From Burkholderiales bacterium PBB3 (GTDB lineage: Bacteria; Pseudomonadota; Gammaproteobacteria; Burkholderiales; Burkholderiaceae_C): DNA of 64,000 nucleotides. Positions 8,220 through 17,539 of this stretch are shown in pieces. The notes below the pieces were generated by a model. It did not search any database. It saw nothing but the letters and a program-made list of their open reading frames with translations, and was not told the origin of the DNA. Each line of letters opens with the position of its first letter. The first letter of the stretch is position 1. Location: contig NKIK01000003.1 of the NCBI GenBank assembly GCA_002256115.1, forward strand, positions 1 through 64,000, given 5' to 3'. The position numbers and the translations under genes are program-made.

Positions 8220-10097
8220 GTGGCGCAAAGCTGGATGGAACGGCTGAAACCCCTGCGCCACGCCGACGCCTGGCTGGCCAGCGCGGCCCTGGTGCTGATG
8301 ACGCTGATCCCGATCATTGAAATCTTGATGCGCCCACTGCTGGGCCAAGGCATTGAAAACGCCTCGGTGCTAGTGCAACACCTGGGGCTGGTGTTGGCCA
8401 TGCTAGGGGCGCTGGCCGCCGAACGCAATGGGCACCTGACCACGCTGGGCGGTGGCACCTTAACCCAAGGAGCCGCCACAAACACAGAAAGTGCGGTTGA
8501 ACTCACGGCCTGGAAACGCGCCGCCTACACCTATGCCAACGCCAGCGCAGCCCTCGTGTGCGGTCTGCTCACTTGGGCCAGTTGGCGTTTTGTTTCCAGC
8601 GAGATAGAAGCCGCCCACCGCCTGGCCTACGGTATACCGGTGTGGTGGGTGCAGGCCACCATGCCGTTTGGCTTTGCAGTGCTGGGTGCCAAGTTGGGCG
8701 CGCGCTGCAGCACGGTGGGGTGGGGCAAGCTGGGCTTTGGCTTGGCTGCACCCGCAGCAGGCTTTTGGCTGGCCAGCGCTTTTGATGGCACCGCAGTGGT
8801 GTTGTGGCCGAGTGCGCTATTGCTGGTAGCAAGTTTGCTGGCCGGTGCCCCGGTCTTTGCGGTTTTGGGGGGCTTGGCGCTGGCGCTGTTTTGGCAAGAC
8901 GGCATGCCGCTGGCGGCCATTGCGTTGTCGCACTACCAAATTACCGTGAATCCTTCTTTGCCGGCACTGCCCCTGTTCACGCTGGCCGGCCTGGTATTTG
9001 CACGCACCGGTGCTGCGCAGCGCTTGGGCGATTTGTTTGTGGCCATGATGGGCGGCGGCGTCATGGGCACGGTGTTGGCAGCGGCGGTGCTGTGCTCGTT
9101 TTTCACGGCATTCACCGGGGGCAGCGGTGTCACCATCTTGGCGCTGGGCGGTTTGCTGCTGCCGCTCTTGCGCAATGCGGGCTACCCCGAGCAGCGTGGC
9201 ATCAGTCTGGTTACCAGCGCCAGTGCCTTGGGCGTGCTGCTGGCCCCTTCCGTGCCATTGATCATGTACGCCATCATTGCGCGGGTGCCTATCAACACCA
9301 TGTTTCTGGCCGGGTTGCTGCCCGCCGTGGTGATGGTGCTGGCTCTGTTGATATTTGGCGGGTACTTGAAGAAAACGGGTTTGACCGATAGCACCCTTGC
9401 CGCTGTGCCCGATCTGCGCCGAACCCTACGTGCCGCCTGGGCCGCCAAGTGGGAAATACTGGCTCCCGTGGTGGCGATTGGCTCTTTGGTCAGCGGCTTG
9501 GCAACACCTACGGAGAGTGCCGCCCTCACAGCCGCCTACGCGGTGCTCACGCAAGCCTGGGCCCACCGCGAACTCAGCCTGCGCGTCTTGGGTAAGTGCC
9601 TGAGTGACTCCGCGCAAATCATCGGCGGTGTGCTGTTGATTTTGGGAATGTCTTTGGCGTTGACCAACTACCTGATTGATGCAGGCATACCCGACGCAGC
9701 CATTGAGGTAGTGCAAGGCGCTATCCCCAACAAATATGTGTTCTTGTTGGCGCTCACGGTCTTCTTGCTGTTCGCCGGAGCCTTGATGGAAATCTTTGCC
9801 GCCATTGTGGTGCTGGTGCCGCTGCTACTGCCTGTGGCCTTGAGCTACGGCATAGACTCGGTGCACTTCGGCATCATCTTTCTGGCGGCCATGGAGATGG
9901 GATTCCTGTGCCCACCGGCAGGCATGAATATCTACTTTGCCTCGGCCATGTTTGGCAAACCCATAAGTTATGTGGCGGCGTCGGTATTGCCCGCTTTGCT
10001 AGCGCTGGTGCTGGGCACGCTGATCATTGCCGCGCTGCCCGCCTTGGCTACAGGGCTGCCTGCGCTCATCGCCACTTTGACGCAAAAACTTCATTGA
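8220..10097 (+). CDS. Fused TRAP transporter permease (DctQ-DctM)
   Basis: A 625-residue inner-membrane protein. Residues 1-190 hold about four membrane spans and correspond to the small DctQ subunit. From about residue 200 the long DctM domain follows, with [40 protein letters not shown] and a C-terminal ...[21 protein letters not shown] block typical of DctM. DctM carries the sodium-coupled substrate path. The GTG start two bases after dctP stops indicates translational coupling; an ATG at 8235 is possible. The fusion is known in other TRAP systems. Confidence 0.9.
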   Translation: MAQSWMERLKPLRHADAWLASAALVLMTLIPIIEILMRPLLGQGIENASVLVQHLGLVLAMLGALAAERNGHLTTLGGGTLTQGAATNTESAVELTAWKRAAYTYANASAALVCGLLTWASWRFVSSEIEAAHRLAYGIPVWWVQATMPFGFAVLGAKLGARCSTVGWGKLGFGLAAPAAGFWLASAFDGTAVVLWPSALLLVASLLAGAPVFAVLGGLALALFWQDGMPLAAIALSHYQITVNPSLPALPLFTLAGLVFARTGAAQRLGDLFVAMMGGGVMGTVLAAAVLCSFFTAFTGGSGVTILALGGLLLPLLRNAGYPEQRGISLVTSASALGVLLAPSVPLIMYAIIARVPINTMFLAGLLPAVVMVLALLIFGGYLKKTGLTDSTLAAVPDLRRTLRAAWAAKWEILAPVVAIGSLVSGLATPTESAALTAAYAVLTQAWAHRELSLRVLGKCLSDSAQIIGGVLLILGMSLALTNYLIDAGIPDAAIEVVQGAIPNKYVFLLALTVFLLFAGALMEIFAAIVVLVPLLLPVALSYGIDSVHFGIIFLAAMEMGFLCPPAGMNIYFASAMFGKPISYVAASVLPALLALVLGTLIIAALPALATGLPALIATLTQKLH

Positions 10098-10098
10098 G

Positions 10099-10132
10099 CC
10101 GTCATCCTGCTGTGGCCCATGCAGCGTAGACT
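10099..10132 (+). promoter_or_regulatory. Possible Pho-box-like promoter of ugd
   Basis: CCGTCAT (10099-10105, 6/7 to the PhoB half-site) and, after four bases, CTGTGGC (10110-10116, 4/7) are followed after exactly ten bases by TAGACT (10127-10132). The layout equals that upstream of phoD and of the gene at 11596. The second half-site is weak, so the call rests on the shared spacing. Confidence 0.3.
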
Positions 10133-10164
10133 TCTGCGTTCATTCACGTCGGAAGACTGCATTT

Positions 10165-11487
10165 ATGAAAATTACAGTGGTAGGCACCGGCTATGTCGGG
10201 CTGGTCACGGGCACCTGCCTGTCGGAAGTCGGCAACGATGTCATTTGCTTTGACACCGATGCCAACAAAATAGCCATGCTGCAAAGGGGGGATATCCCCA
10301 TTTTTGAACCTGGCTTGCAAGACATGGTGAAGCGCAATATGCAGGCCGGGCGCTTGCATTTCACCGATGACATTGAACGGGCCACGCACTTTGGCACCAT
10401 ACAGTTCATTGCGGTGGGCACCCCGCCGGGCGAAGATGGCAGCGCCGATATGCAGTACGTGTTGAGTGCAGCGCGCAACATCGGCCGCCACATGAATGAC
10501 TACAAAGTGGTGGTCGACAAAAGCACCGTACCGGTGGGCACTGCGGATGCAGTGCGCGCGGCCATTGCGCAAGAGCTGGAGCTGCGCGGCGTTAACACAC
10601 CGTTCAGCGTGGTGTCCAACCCCGAGTTTTTAAAGGAAGGCGCAGCCATTGACGACTTCATGCGCCCCGGCCGCATTGTGCTGGGCTGCGATGATGAGCA
10701 GGCCGCGCTGAATATGCGAGCGCTGTACGCACCGTTTCAGCGCCACCACGACCGGCTGATTCTGATGGACATTCGCAGTGCCGAGCTGACCAAGTACGCT
10801 GCCAATGCCATGCTGGCCACGCGCATCAGCTTTATGAACGAGCTGGCGAATCTGGCCGAAAAGCTGGGGGCCGATATTGAACAGGTGCGCCGGGGCATAG
10901 GCTCCGACCCGCGCATTGGTTACGATTTTTTGTATGCCGGTGCCGGGTATGGTGGATCGTGCTTCCCCAAAGATGTGAAAGCGCTGATCCACTCCGCAGC
11001 CCAAGACGCTGGCATTCAACTCAAAGTGCTGCAAGCTGTAGAAGCCGCCAACCAAGCGCAGAAGCATGTGTTGGCAGGCAAGGTCAAAGCCCACTTTGGC
11101 AATGACTTGGCAGGCAAGCACTTTGCGCTGTGGGGTTTGGCTTTCAAGGCCAATACCGACGACATGCGCGAGGCCAGCAGCCTGTCGGTCATTGCAGACC
11201 TGACGGCCGCCGGAGCGACAATCACCGCCTACGACCCGGTGGCCACAGCAGCGGCCCAAGCTGTACTGGGTGCACAGCCCGGTGTGGCATTTGCCACTAG
11301 CGCCACACAAGCCCTGCAGGGCGCGGATGCGCTCATCATCGTGACCGAATGGAAAGAGTTTCGCAGCCCTGACTTTGACCATATCAAGGCGACCTTGAAG
11401 CAGCCGGTCATCTTTGATGGTCGCAACCTCTATGAGCCTGCGCTGGTGCGGGCTATGGGTATCACCTACTTGGCCATCGGGCGTTAA
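10165..11487 (+). CDS. ugd: UDP-glucose 6-dehydrogenase
   Basis: A 440-residue enzyme that oxidises UDP-glucose to UDP-glucuronate with two NAD+. The N-terminal Rossmann motif is [19 protein letters not shown] (G-x-G-x-x-G). The active-site cysteine is C266 in GGSCFPKD, and the central helix region NPEFLKEG is present. Length is normal for the Ugd/TuaD family. The product can feed exopolysaccharide, lipopolysaccharide or glucuronosyl-lipid synthesis. There is no polysaccharide cluster in the window; the next genes concern membranes and phospholipids, which makes a lipid role worth testing. Confidence 0.95.
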   Translation: MKITVVGTGYVGLVTGTCLSEVGNDVICFDTDANKIAMLQRGDIPIFEPGLQDMVKRNMQAGRLHFTDDIERATHFGTIQFIAVGTPPGEDGSADMQYVLSAARNIGRHMNDYKVVVDKSTVPVGTADAVRAAIAQELELRGVNTPFSVVSNPEFLKEGAAIDDFMRPGRIVLGCDDEQAALNMRALYAPFQRHHDRLILMDIRSAELTKYAANAMLATRISFMNELANLAEKLGADIEQVRRGIGSDPRIGYDFLYAGAGYGGSCFPKDVKALIHSAAQDAGIQLKVLQAVEAANQAQKHVLAGKVKAHFGNDLAGKHFALWGLAFKANTDDMREASSLSVIADLTAAGATITAYDPVATAAAQAVLGAQPGVAFATSATQALQGADALIIVTEWKEFRSPDFDHIKATLKQPVIFDGRNLYEPALVRAMGITYLAIGR

Positions 11488-11532
11488 ACCGGCTTTACGG
11501 CCCAAGCCGCTTTCACCCAATCGTCACAGGCT

Positions 11533-11566
11533 TTGTCATGCTTTTGCCATCTTGGGCAGCTAGCAT
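11533..11566 (+). promoter_or_regulatory. Pho-box-like promoter upstream of the 11596 gene
   Basis: TTGTCAT (11533-11539) and TTGCCAT (11544-11550) are direct repeats at an 11-base period, matching CTGTCAT in 6 and 5 of 7 positions. Ten bases later comes TAGCAT (11561-11566), a -10-like hexamer. The start codon is 30 bases further on, with AGGAGA before it. The spacing is identical to that upstream of phoD. Confidence 0.45.
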
Positions 11567-11595
11567 GAAGACTCCGTTTTCAGGAGATTTTTCGC

Positions 11596-12210
11596 ATGCA
11601 AGAATTTTTCAAGCAACTCAAAATCCAGCGCTGGGATGACCACCGCTACTACCACCATAGCCGCATTAACCAGTCTTTACACTTGGTCAGCGCCATCAGC
11701 TTTGTGGTGGCTTACGGCCTGCTCTTCGTAGACCCGGCTTTGGCCGCACTGGTGGCGTGGTTGGTCTCTATGACGACACGGCAATCCGGGCATTTCTTTT
11801 TTGAACCCCTGGGCTATGACGAGGTGAACCAAGCCAGCCAGGAGCACAAAGAGGCCATCAAGGTGGGCTATAACTTGCAGCGCAAAGTGGTGCTGCTGGC
11901 GATCTGGGCGGCGGCACCGGCGGCCCTGTGGGCGGACCCTAGCTTGCTGGGCTACTTTGAGCCGCATACCGATCTGGAAGGCTTTGCCCGCCACACCGGC
12001 ATGCTGTGGCTCATCATTGGCGTGGGTGGTTTGTTGTTCAGAACCGTGCACCTGTTCTTTATCAAGGATGTGATGTCGGGTCTGGTGTGGATGACCAAAA
12101 TATTGACCGACCCCTTTCACGATATTTACCTTTACCACAGGGCCCCCATGGCGCTGCTGCGCGGTGAGCTCATAGAGCCCCGCCCCAATATGGACCACGC
12201 GCCCAGCTGA
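11596..12210 (+). CDS. Polytopic membrane protein of unknown function
   Basis: A 204-residue protein with about four hydrophobic segments (near 30-60, 95-112 and 130-160). It starts with a polar stretch containing WDDHRYYHHSRINQSLH and has a central FFFEPLGYDEVN. The histidine-rich start and membrane pattern recall the DUF962/Mpo1-like proteins, haem- or iron-dependent dioxygenases in yeast lipid metabolism, but the resemblance is loose and I do not claim the function. A good ribosome binding site (AGGAGA) precedes the ATG. The upstream Pho-box-like promoter and its lipid-gene neighbours suggest a membrane-lipid role under phosphate limitation. Confidence 0.65.
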   Translation: MQEFFKQLKIQRWDDHRYYHHSRINQSLHLVSAISFVVAYGLLFVDPALAALVAWLVSMTTRQSGHFFFEPLGYDEVNQASQEHKEAIKVGYNLQRKVVLLAIWAAAPAALWADPSLLGYFEPHTDLEGFARHTGMLWLIIGVGGLLFRTVHLFFIKDVMSGLVWMTKILTDPFHDIYLYHRAPMALLRGELIEPRPNMDHAPS

Positions 12211-12220
12211 CACCCACTCT

Positions 12221-12258
12221 GGCCGATTCACTGGGGTACACACCCGCGTGAATCGGCC
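12221..12258. terminator. Bidirectional hairpin between convergent genes
   Basis: GGCCGATTCAC (12221-12231) and GTGAATCGGCC (12248-12258) form a perfect 11-base-pair stem with a 16-base loop. It lies in the 55-base gap between two converging genes, where a shared terminator is expected. The following T run is poor. Confidence 0.6.
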
Positions 12259-12265
12259 GTGTTGC

Positions 12266-13945
12266 TTAAAACTTGGCCGCCAGCACTTCCCGCAGTATCC
12301 GGCGCTTGATCAGCTTATGGGTCTGCTCGCCATCGGTCCACCACCAGGCATCGCGCTGCATCGCCTTGGCGGCCCTCACAAATGCTTGGCTCACCGCGTC
12401 AAAGTCCGCATCGGTGTAGTTCAGGCTAAAGATGATGCGCCCCGTGCCCACCCAGCTCAAAGCCAAACCTTCCAAGCGCAAATAGTGCTGAAACAACCAG
12501 TGGTAACAACCCGGCTGCAGGTACAGCACCGTCCAGATGGAGGACATATGCGCCACCTGCACGGCCACGCCAGCAGCCGTCAGGCGCTCGTTCAACTGGC
12601 GTGCCCGGTTGTTGCAGGTGGTCTCCAGGTTTTGGTACAGCGCGACGGTTTCCGGTTCGTCCAGGCGCTTCAAGAAGGCATTCATGGCACCCATCACATA
12701 GGGGTGCGAATTAAAGGTGCCGCGGGCAAAGCAGATGTCCGCTGGCGCGTCATCGCGGAAGCGGCGCATCCAGGCGCGCTTGCCGCACAACACACCGATG
12801 GGCAAACCGCCGCCCAGGGTCTTACCGTAGGTCACCAAATCGGCTTTGACTCCAAAGTATTCTTGCGCGCCCCCAGGGGCCAGGCGGAAGCCGACAAACA
12901 CCTCGTCAAAAATCAGGGCAATGCCCCTTTCATCGCAAATGCCGCGCAGAGTTTTCAGCCACGCGGTGTAGTGCTCGCGCGAGAAGCCTGCTTTGCGGGA
13001 GCCATCCAGCAAAGACGAATCACTCGGGGCAGCAGCATTGGGGTGCAGGGCCTGCAGCGGGTTGATCAGGATACAGGCAATGTCTTTGCGTTTGCGCAGC
13101 ACGCGCAGCGTGCCCTCGCCCATCTCCGACAGGGTGAAGGTGTCCTGGGCGGCGATGGGATTGCCAATGCCGGGCTGCACATCACCCCACCAGCCGTGGT
13201 ACGAGCCGCAAAAGCGCACAATTTTTTTACGCCCCGTGTGGTAGCGGGCCAGACGCACGGCTTGCATCACCGCCTCCGTGCCTGACATATGGAAAGACAA
13301 CTCGTCCATACCCGAGATGCGCTGGAGTCTTTCTACGTTGTCCACCATCACCGGGTGGTAGGCACCCAGCACCGGGCCCAGCGCGCGCACGGCGTCGGCG
13401 CCGTCGTCGATGCAGGCCTTGTAGACATCGTTACCCAGCAAATTGACGCCGTAGGAGCCCGTCAAGTCGTAGAAGACATTGCCATCCAGGTCGGTCACCG
13501 TCACCCCATCCGAGGCTTGCAAAAAGGAGCCGATCTTCAGGCCCCGATCCACCAGCGCCCGAAATTGAAACGGTACGCGGTAGGCACTGACAAATTGCAA
13601 GTCCGACAAGCCATCCACCACCGAAGCACCCGCCCCCAGCGTGATGTGGAAGCGCTCGCTGATAGTGCCCACCAGTCGCTCAAATGCGGCCTTGCGCTGC
13701 GCCACCACATCGGGCGGTGCGGCGTCCAGCGCAAACACCTGAGATTCATCGTAGTGGTAGGTGGGCAGCAGGGCCGCAATCCGCTTGGCCGTGCGCGGGT
13801 GCCCAGCCAAAGACTTGTGCTTGGCCAAAGACAGCTCGGCACGGGCCCTGACTTTTTGAAACGCCACAAACAGCGCTGCACTGCCCACACCCGCCAAAAG
13901 CAGGGTGTTGATTCCTACGGTACTGATTCCAATCGATTCATTCAC
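12266..13945 (-). CDS. Membrane-anchored class III aminotransferase (GSA-aminomutase-like)
   Basis: A 559-residue protein. Residues 11-30 are hydrophobic and look like an N-terminal anchor, followed by about 110 residues not part of the enzyme core. The class III PLP fold then runs from about 130: FYDLTGSYGVNLLGND, SGTEAVMQAVRLAR, CGSYHGWWGD, IFDEVFVGFRL (D347) and TYGKTLGGGLPIG with the PLP lysine K375. It resembles glutamate-1-semialdehyde aminomutases, but is about 130 residues longer and anchored, so it is unlikely to be HemL. Similar modules occur in polyketide and lipid aminotransferases. It is divergent from psd, 68 bases away, which hints at amino-lipid chemistry. Confidence 0.75.
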   Translation of the reverse strand: MNESIGISTVGINTLLLAGVGSAALFVAFQKVRARAELSLAKHKSLAGHPRTAKRIAALLPTYHYDESQVFALDAAPPDVVAQRKAAFERLVGTISERFHITLGAGASVVDGLSDLQFVSAYRVPFQFRALVDRGLKIGSFLQASDGVTVTDLDGNVFYDLTGSYGVNLLGNDVYKACIDDGADAVRALGPVLGAYHPVMVDNVERLQRISGMDELSFHMSGTEAVMQAVRLARYHTGRKKIVRFCGSYHGWWGDVQPGIGNPIAAQDTFTLSEMGEGTLRVLRKRKDIACILINPLQALHPNAAAPSDSSLLDGSRKAGFSREHYTAWLKTLRGICDERGIALIFDEVFVGFRLAPGGAQEYFGVKADLVTYGKTLGGGLPIGVLCGKRAWMRRFRDDAPADICFARGTFNSHPYVMGAMNAFLKRLDEPETVALYQNLETTCNNRARQLNERLTAAGVAVQVAHMSSIWTVLYLQPGCYHWLFQHYLRLEGLALSWVGTGRIIFSLNYTDADFDAVSQAFVRAAKAMQRDAWWWTDGEQTHKLIKRRILREVLAAKF

Positions 13946-14013
13946 GAGATTTCACCTTTCAAGCTAACTAAATCACCCCACCATTTACGCCACTGCGCAG
14001 AGGGCACACAGCC

Positions 14014-14895
14014 ATGACACTTCGACAGCAAATTCAAAAAATACTGGGCCAAGAGGACATTAATTTTTTGCTCACCAACCGCATACCGCGCCAGGCTTTG
14101 ACCCGGTTTATGGGTTGGTTCAGCAAGATTGAGCAGCCCTGGGTGCGCGACGCATCGATAGCCATCTGGAAGTTCTTCACCGATCTGGATTTGCGTGAAG
14201 CCAAGAAACAGCGCTTCACCAGCATGCATGACTGCTTTACCCGCGAGCTCAAAGCGGGCGCGCGCCCGATTGCGCAAGACGCCAATTGCATGACCAGTCC
14301 GGTGGACGCCATCGTGGGCGCGCATGGGCCGATTGCAGGCACTATGGTGTTCCAGGCCAAGGGCTTCCCCTATACGCTGGAAGACCTGTTGGGCACAGCG
14401 GAAAATCTGGACGACTGGCGCGACGGCTATTTTGTGACTCTGCGACTGACCTCTACCATGTACCACCGCTTTCATGCACCACATGACTGCACGGTAGACA
14501 CAGTGCGCTACTTTTCGGGCGACACCTGGAATGTGAACCCGATTGCACTGAAGCGCGTAGAGAAGCTTTTTTGCAAAAACGAGCGCGCCTTCATTAGCAC
14601 CCGCCTGACCGGCTCTACTCGGCTGGCTGGGCAACGCGTGGCGCTGGTTCCGGTGGCAGCCATTTTGGTGGCCAGCATTCGCTTGCATTTTCTGGATGTT
14701 TTGTTCCATGTGAAATACGCAGGCACCCAGACCTTTGCCTGCCATGCCGCGTTTCAGCGCGGCCAAGAAATGGGATGGTTTCAGCATGGCTCTACCGTCA
14801 TCGTGCTGGCACCCAAGGGCTTTGCCTTGTGCGCAGGCTTAGACCAAGGGACTGGCGTGCGCCTGGGGCAACCGCTCCTGCGCTGGCAGGCTTGA
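14014..14895 (+). CDS. psd: Phosphatidylserine decarboxylase
   Basis: A 293-residue proenzyme that makes phosphatidylethanolamine from phosphatidylserine at the inner membrane. The self-cleavage motif is HGST (residues 258-261; G259-S260 is the expected cut that creates the pyruvoyl group) within MGWFQHGSTVIVL. Upstream are SPVDAIVGAHGPI and STMYHRFHAPHDC, both conserved in Psd. The usual leucine before GST is histidine here. The 3' end overlaps the converging glycosyltransferase gene by 57 bases. Confidence 0.93.
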   Translation: MTLRQQIQKILGQEDINFLLTNRIPRQALTRFMGWFSKIEQPWVRDASIAIWKFFTDLDLREAKKQRFTSMHDCFTRELKAGARPIAQDANCMTSPVDAIVGAHGPIAGTMVFQAKGFPYTLEDLLGTAENLDDWRDGYFVTLRLTSTMYHRFHAPHDCTVDTVRYFSGDTWNVNPIALKRVEKLFCKNERAFISTRLTGSTRLAGQRVALVPVAAILVASIRLHFLDVLFHVKYAGTQTFACHAAFQRGQEMGWFQHGSTVIVLAPKGFALCAGLDQGTGVRLGQPLLRWQA

Positions 14896-16116
14896 CACCA
14901 TGGGCTGGGCCGTTGGCGCAAACTGACGGCCCTGCCCTTCCAGCACATGGCGCAGGGTTTGCACAAAGCTGTCGTAAATGCTGTCCCAACTGCGGTGGGC
15001 CACGCTGCTGACTGCACGGCTGCGGTATTGCGCGATGCGCAGTGCATCGGTCGCCAGGTTGACGCTGGCGTTCACAAAGGCGATGTCGTCGCCGGTGGGC
15101 ACCAGCAGGCCGTTGTCACCGCTAACGATCAACTCCTTAGCGGCAGCGCAGTCATACGACACAACGGCCAAGCCGCTGGCCAGGGCTTCGGGCACGACAT
15201 TGCCAAAGGTCTCGGTCACGCTGGCGAACAAAAACACATCGGCAGAGGCGTAGTGGGCTGCCAAGGCCTGGCCTTTGCGAATGCCTGCAAAGTGGGCTTG
15301 GGGGCAGGCTTCCTCTAGCGCCTTGCGCAGCGGCCCGTCTCCTACCAGCACCAGCTTGGCGCGGGGCACACGGGCTTGAATGGCGCGGTAGGCCGACACC
15401 ACCAGGCCCACGTTCTTCTCCTTGGCCAAGCGCCCGACCAGCAACACCACCAAATCATCTGCCTGTGCGCCCCATTCGGCCCGCAAGCTGCTGGAGCGGT
15501 GGCTGGGGTTGAACTGCTCTGTGGCCACCCCGCGCGAGAGCAAGCTGACATTGTTGTAGCCCCGCGCCTGCAGCTCTTGCACCATGGCGCGGGTGGGCAC
15601 CATGGTGGCCTGGGTGCGGTTGTGCAGCTTGCGCAAGTACGACTCAATCGGCGACTTGAGTAGGCCCATGCCGTAGTGCTGCGAATAGCTTTGAAAGTTG
15701 GTGTGAAACGAACTGGTGACAGGCAGCTGCAATTTGCGCGCAGCCGCCACCGCAGACCAACCCAGAGGCCCCTCGGTCACCACATGCACGATGTCGGGCC
15801 GCCTTTCGGACCACAGGGATGTGAGCCGGTTTTTAGACGGCAGGCCAAACCGCAGTTCGCCATACGCAGGTAGCGGAACGCCTTTGGAGAGCACCTCATC
15901 CAGCCCATCGCGCGGGCTGCTGTCTGCCTCTTTGCCCTGACGCGGCCGCACCACCTGCACCGCGTGCCCGCGCTGCAGCAGCCCCTCCACAATGCGCCCC
16001 AAGGTCATGGCTACGCCATTCACCTCGGGGGGGAAGGTTTCAGTAACTATGGCAATGCGCAGGCTGGAGGGCTGCGATGCATAGGACTCAACAAGGATTT
16101 CGTCTTGGGTTTTCAC
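14839..16116 (-). CDS. GT4 glycosyltransferase (PimB/SqdX-like)
   Basis: A 425-residue two-domain GT-B enzyme. The N domain has IVTETFPPEVNGVAMTLGRI and IVHVVTEGPLGWSA. The C domain has VLLVGRLAKEKNVGLVV, LVLVGDGPL and the nucleotide-sugar site ASVTETFGNVVPEALASG (E-x7-E). This subfamily includes mannosyl- and glucuronosyl-transferases that act on diacylglycerol or phosphatidylinositol. Donor and acceptor cannot be read from sequence. It starts with GTG 22 bases after lplT, so the two are one operon, and ends inside psd. Confidence 0.85.
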   Translation of the reverse strand: MKTQDEILVESYASQPSSLRIAIVTETFPPEVNGVAMTLGRIVEGLLQRGHAVQVVRPRQGKEADSSPRDGLDEVLSKGVPLPAYGELRFGLPSKNRLTSLWSERRPDIVHVVTEGPLGWSAVAAARKLQLPVTSSFHTNFQSYSQHYGMGLLKSPIESYLRKLHNRTQATMVPTRAMVQELQARGYNNVSLLSRGVATEQFNPSHRSSSLRAEWGAQADDLVVLLVGRLAKEKNVGLVVSAYRAIQARVPRAKLVLVGDGPLRKALEEACPQAHFAGIRKGQALAAHYASADVFLFASVTETFGNVVPEALASGLAVVSYDCAAAKELIVSGDNGLLVPTGDDIAFVNASVNLATDALRIAQYRSRAVSSVAHRSWDSIYDSFVQTLRHVLEGQGRQFAPTAQPMVSSLPAQERLPQAHASPLV

Positions 16117-16137
16117 GCTGGTAAGCGTAGAGGCGCA

Positions 16138-17433
16138 TCACGACAGTCTGATGATGCTTTTTTGACAGTTTGAATACAGCATGTAAATCAGCGCCATGCC
16201 CAACGCCACCAAAATACCAAAGCCCAAAATCAAGGCCTGCAGCGACAAACCCAGGGCTATGGCCGCTGCATACACCGCCAGCATCACCAGCATGCCCGCA
16301 TTCTCGTTAAACCCCTGCACCGCAATAGAACGCCCTGCGGTGAGCAAGCTACAGCCCCGGTGCTGCAGCAAGGCATTCATGGGCACCACAAAAAAGCCCG
16401 CCAACGCACCCACCAGCACCAGAAGCAAGGCGGCCCCCACCACCGAATCCACCCACAGCAGCACGGGGATCATCAGGCCCAGCGCTATGCCCAGGGGTAG
16501 CACCCGCACGGCCTGCGCCAAAGACACCGTGCGGCTAGCCACCACCGCCCCCACAACCACTCCAAGCGCCGTAACACCCTGCAAGTAAGCCCCCTGGTCC
16601 AGCGACAACCCCAATCGCTCTTGCGACCAGCGCAACACCATGAGCTGCAAGGTTGCGCCCACACCCCACAGCAGCGTGGTGACGGCCATGGACACGCCAC
16701 CCAAAAGATCGCGCCAAAGCAGGCACTTTTCTCGCCAAAAGGTCTGCACCAGGCTGATCGGGTGGATAGAGTGGCGCGCATAACGCACGCCGCTGTCCAC
16801 CATGCCGGCGCTCATGGCCGTGGCCAGACTGTGCAGCGCGAGCAACACCACCATGCCCCCTGTCAGCAGAGTGGGCACACTGGGCTGCCATTGCAAACTG
16901 GCGGGCCACACCACGGCAGGCATCAGGGGGCTGACCAAAAGGCCGCCCAGCACCGTGCCCAGAATCACAGCGCATACGGTGGCCCCTTCAAAAAAACCAT
17001 TGGCGCGCACCAAGTCTGCCGGAGGCAGCAGCTCCGTCATCAAGCCGTATTTGGCAGGCGCATACACCGCAGCACCCAGCCCAGCCACGGCGATCACCAC
17101 CAAGGGGTCCGTGCCAGCCAGCAGCAGCAACATGGCGGCGGCTTTAAAGCCATTGGCCAGCAGCATGACGCGCCCTTTGCGCCAGGCGTCTGACACCGGG
17201 CCCACCAGCGGTGCCAGCGCCACGTAAAAGACCGTGAAGGCAATCTTCAGCAAAGGTATGCGCCAATCGGCATCGGCCAGTTCCACCACGCGGGCAATAG
17301 CAACAATCAAGAAGGCGCTGTCTGCCAGCGTGGAGACAAACTGCACGGCCAACAGGCCATAGAACGCGCGCGGCAGGGAAACTGGAGTGGAAGACACGGC
17401 GGCGATAGTGCCCATGCCATGTGAATACTCCAT
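16138..17433 (-). CDS. lplT: Lysophospholipid transporter LplT (MFS family)
   Basis: A 431-residue major facilitator with 10-12 hydrophobic segments. AVYAPAKYGLMTELLPP and LVRANGFFEGATVCAVILG are typical of LplT, which flips lysophospholipids across the inner membrane for reacylation. The acyltransferase often fused or adjacent (Aas) is missing here. The start is uncertain: ATG codons lie at 17433 and 17415, and the frame extends to 17511. It leads an operon with the GT4 gene. Confidence 0.85.
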   Translation of the reverse strand: MEYSHGMGTIAAVSSTPVSLPRAFYGLLAVQFVSTLADSAFLIVAIARVVELADADWRIPLLKIAFTVFYVALAPLVGPVSDAWRKGRVMLLANGFKAAAMLLLLAGTDPLVVIAVAGLGAAVYAPAKYGLMTELLPPADLVRANGFFEGATVCAVILGTVLGGLLVSPLMPAVVWPASLQWQPSVPTLLTGGMVVLLALHSLATAMSAGMVDSGVRYARHSIHPISLVQTFWREKCLLWRDLLGGVSMAVTTLLWGVGATLQLMVLRWSQERLGLSLDQGAYLQGVTALGVVVGAVVASRTVSLAQAVRVLPLGIALGLMIPVLLWVDSVVGAALLLVLVGALAGFFVVPMNALLQHRGCSLLTAGRSIAVQGFNENAGMLVMLAVYAAAIALGLSLQALILGFGILVALGMALIYMLYSNCQKSIIRLS

Positions 17434-17539
17434 GACAGCCCGCATGACACAGCAGCGCGGCCCTGCGTGACGGATCAGCGTCACGAAACTGCAGCATCCA
17501 CTAATTAGCATGGGCGCATTTTTGTGCCGGGAGACATGC

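Noticed and set aside
12248..13285. Plus-strand open frame of 345 codons
   Set aside because: It is antisense to the aminotransferase gene, has shadow-like composition rich in H, Q and R, and no recognisable domain.
17432..17450. CTGTCAT and GTGTCAT close together on the minus strand at the lplT start, like a Pho box
   Set aside because: The period is 12 bases, not 11, and the site covers the likely start codon, leaving no room for a promoter.
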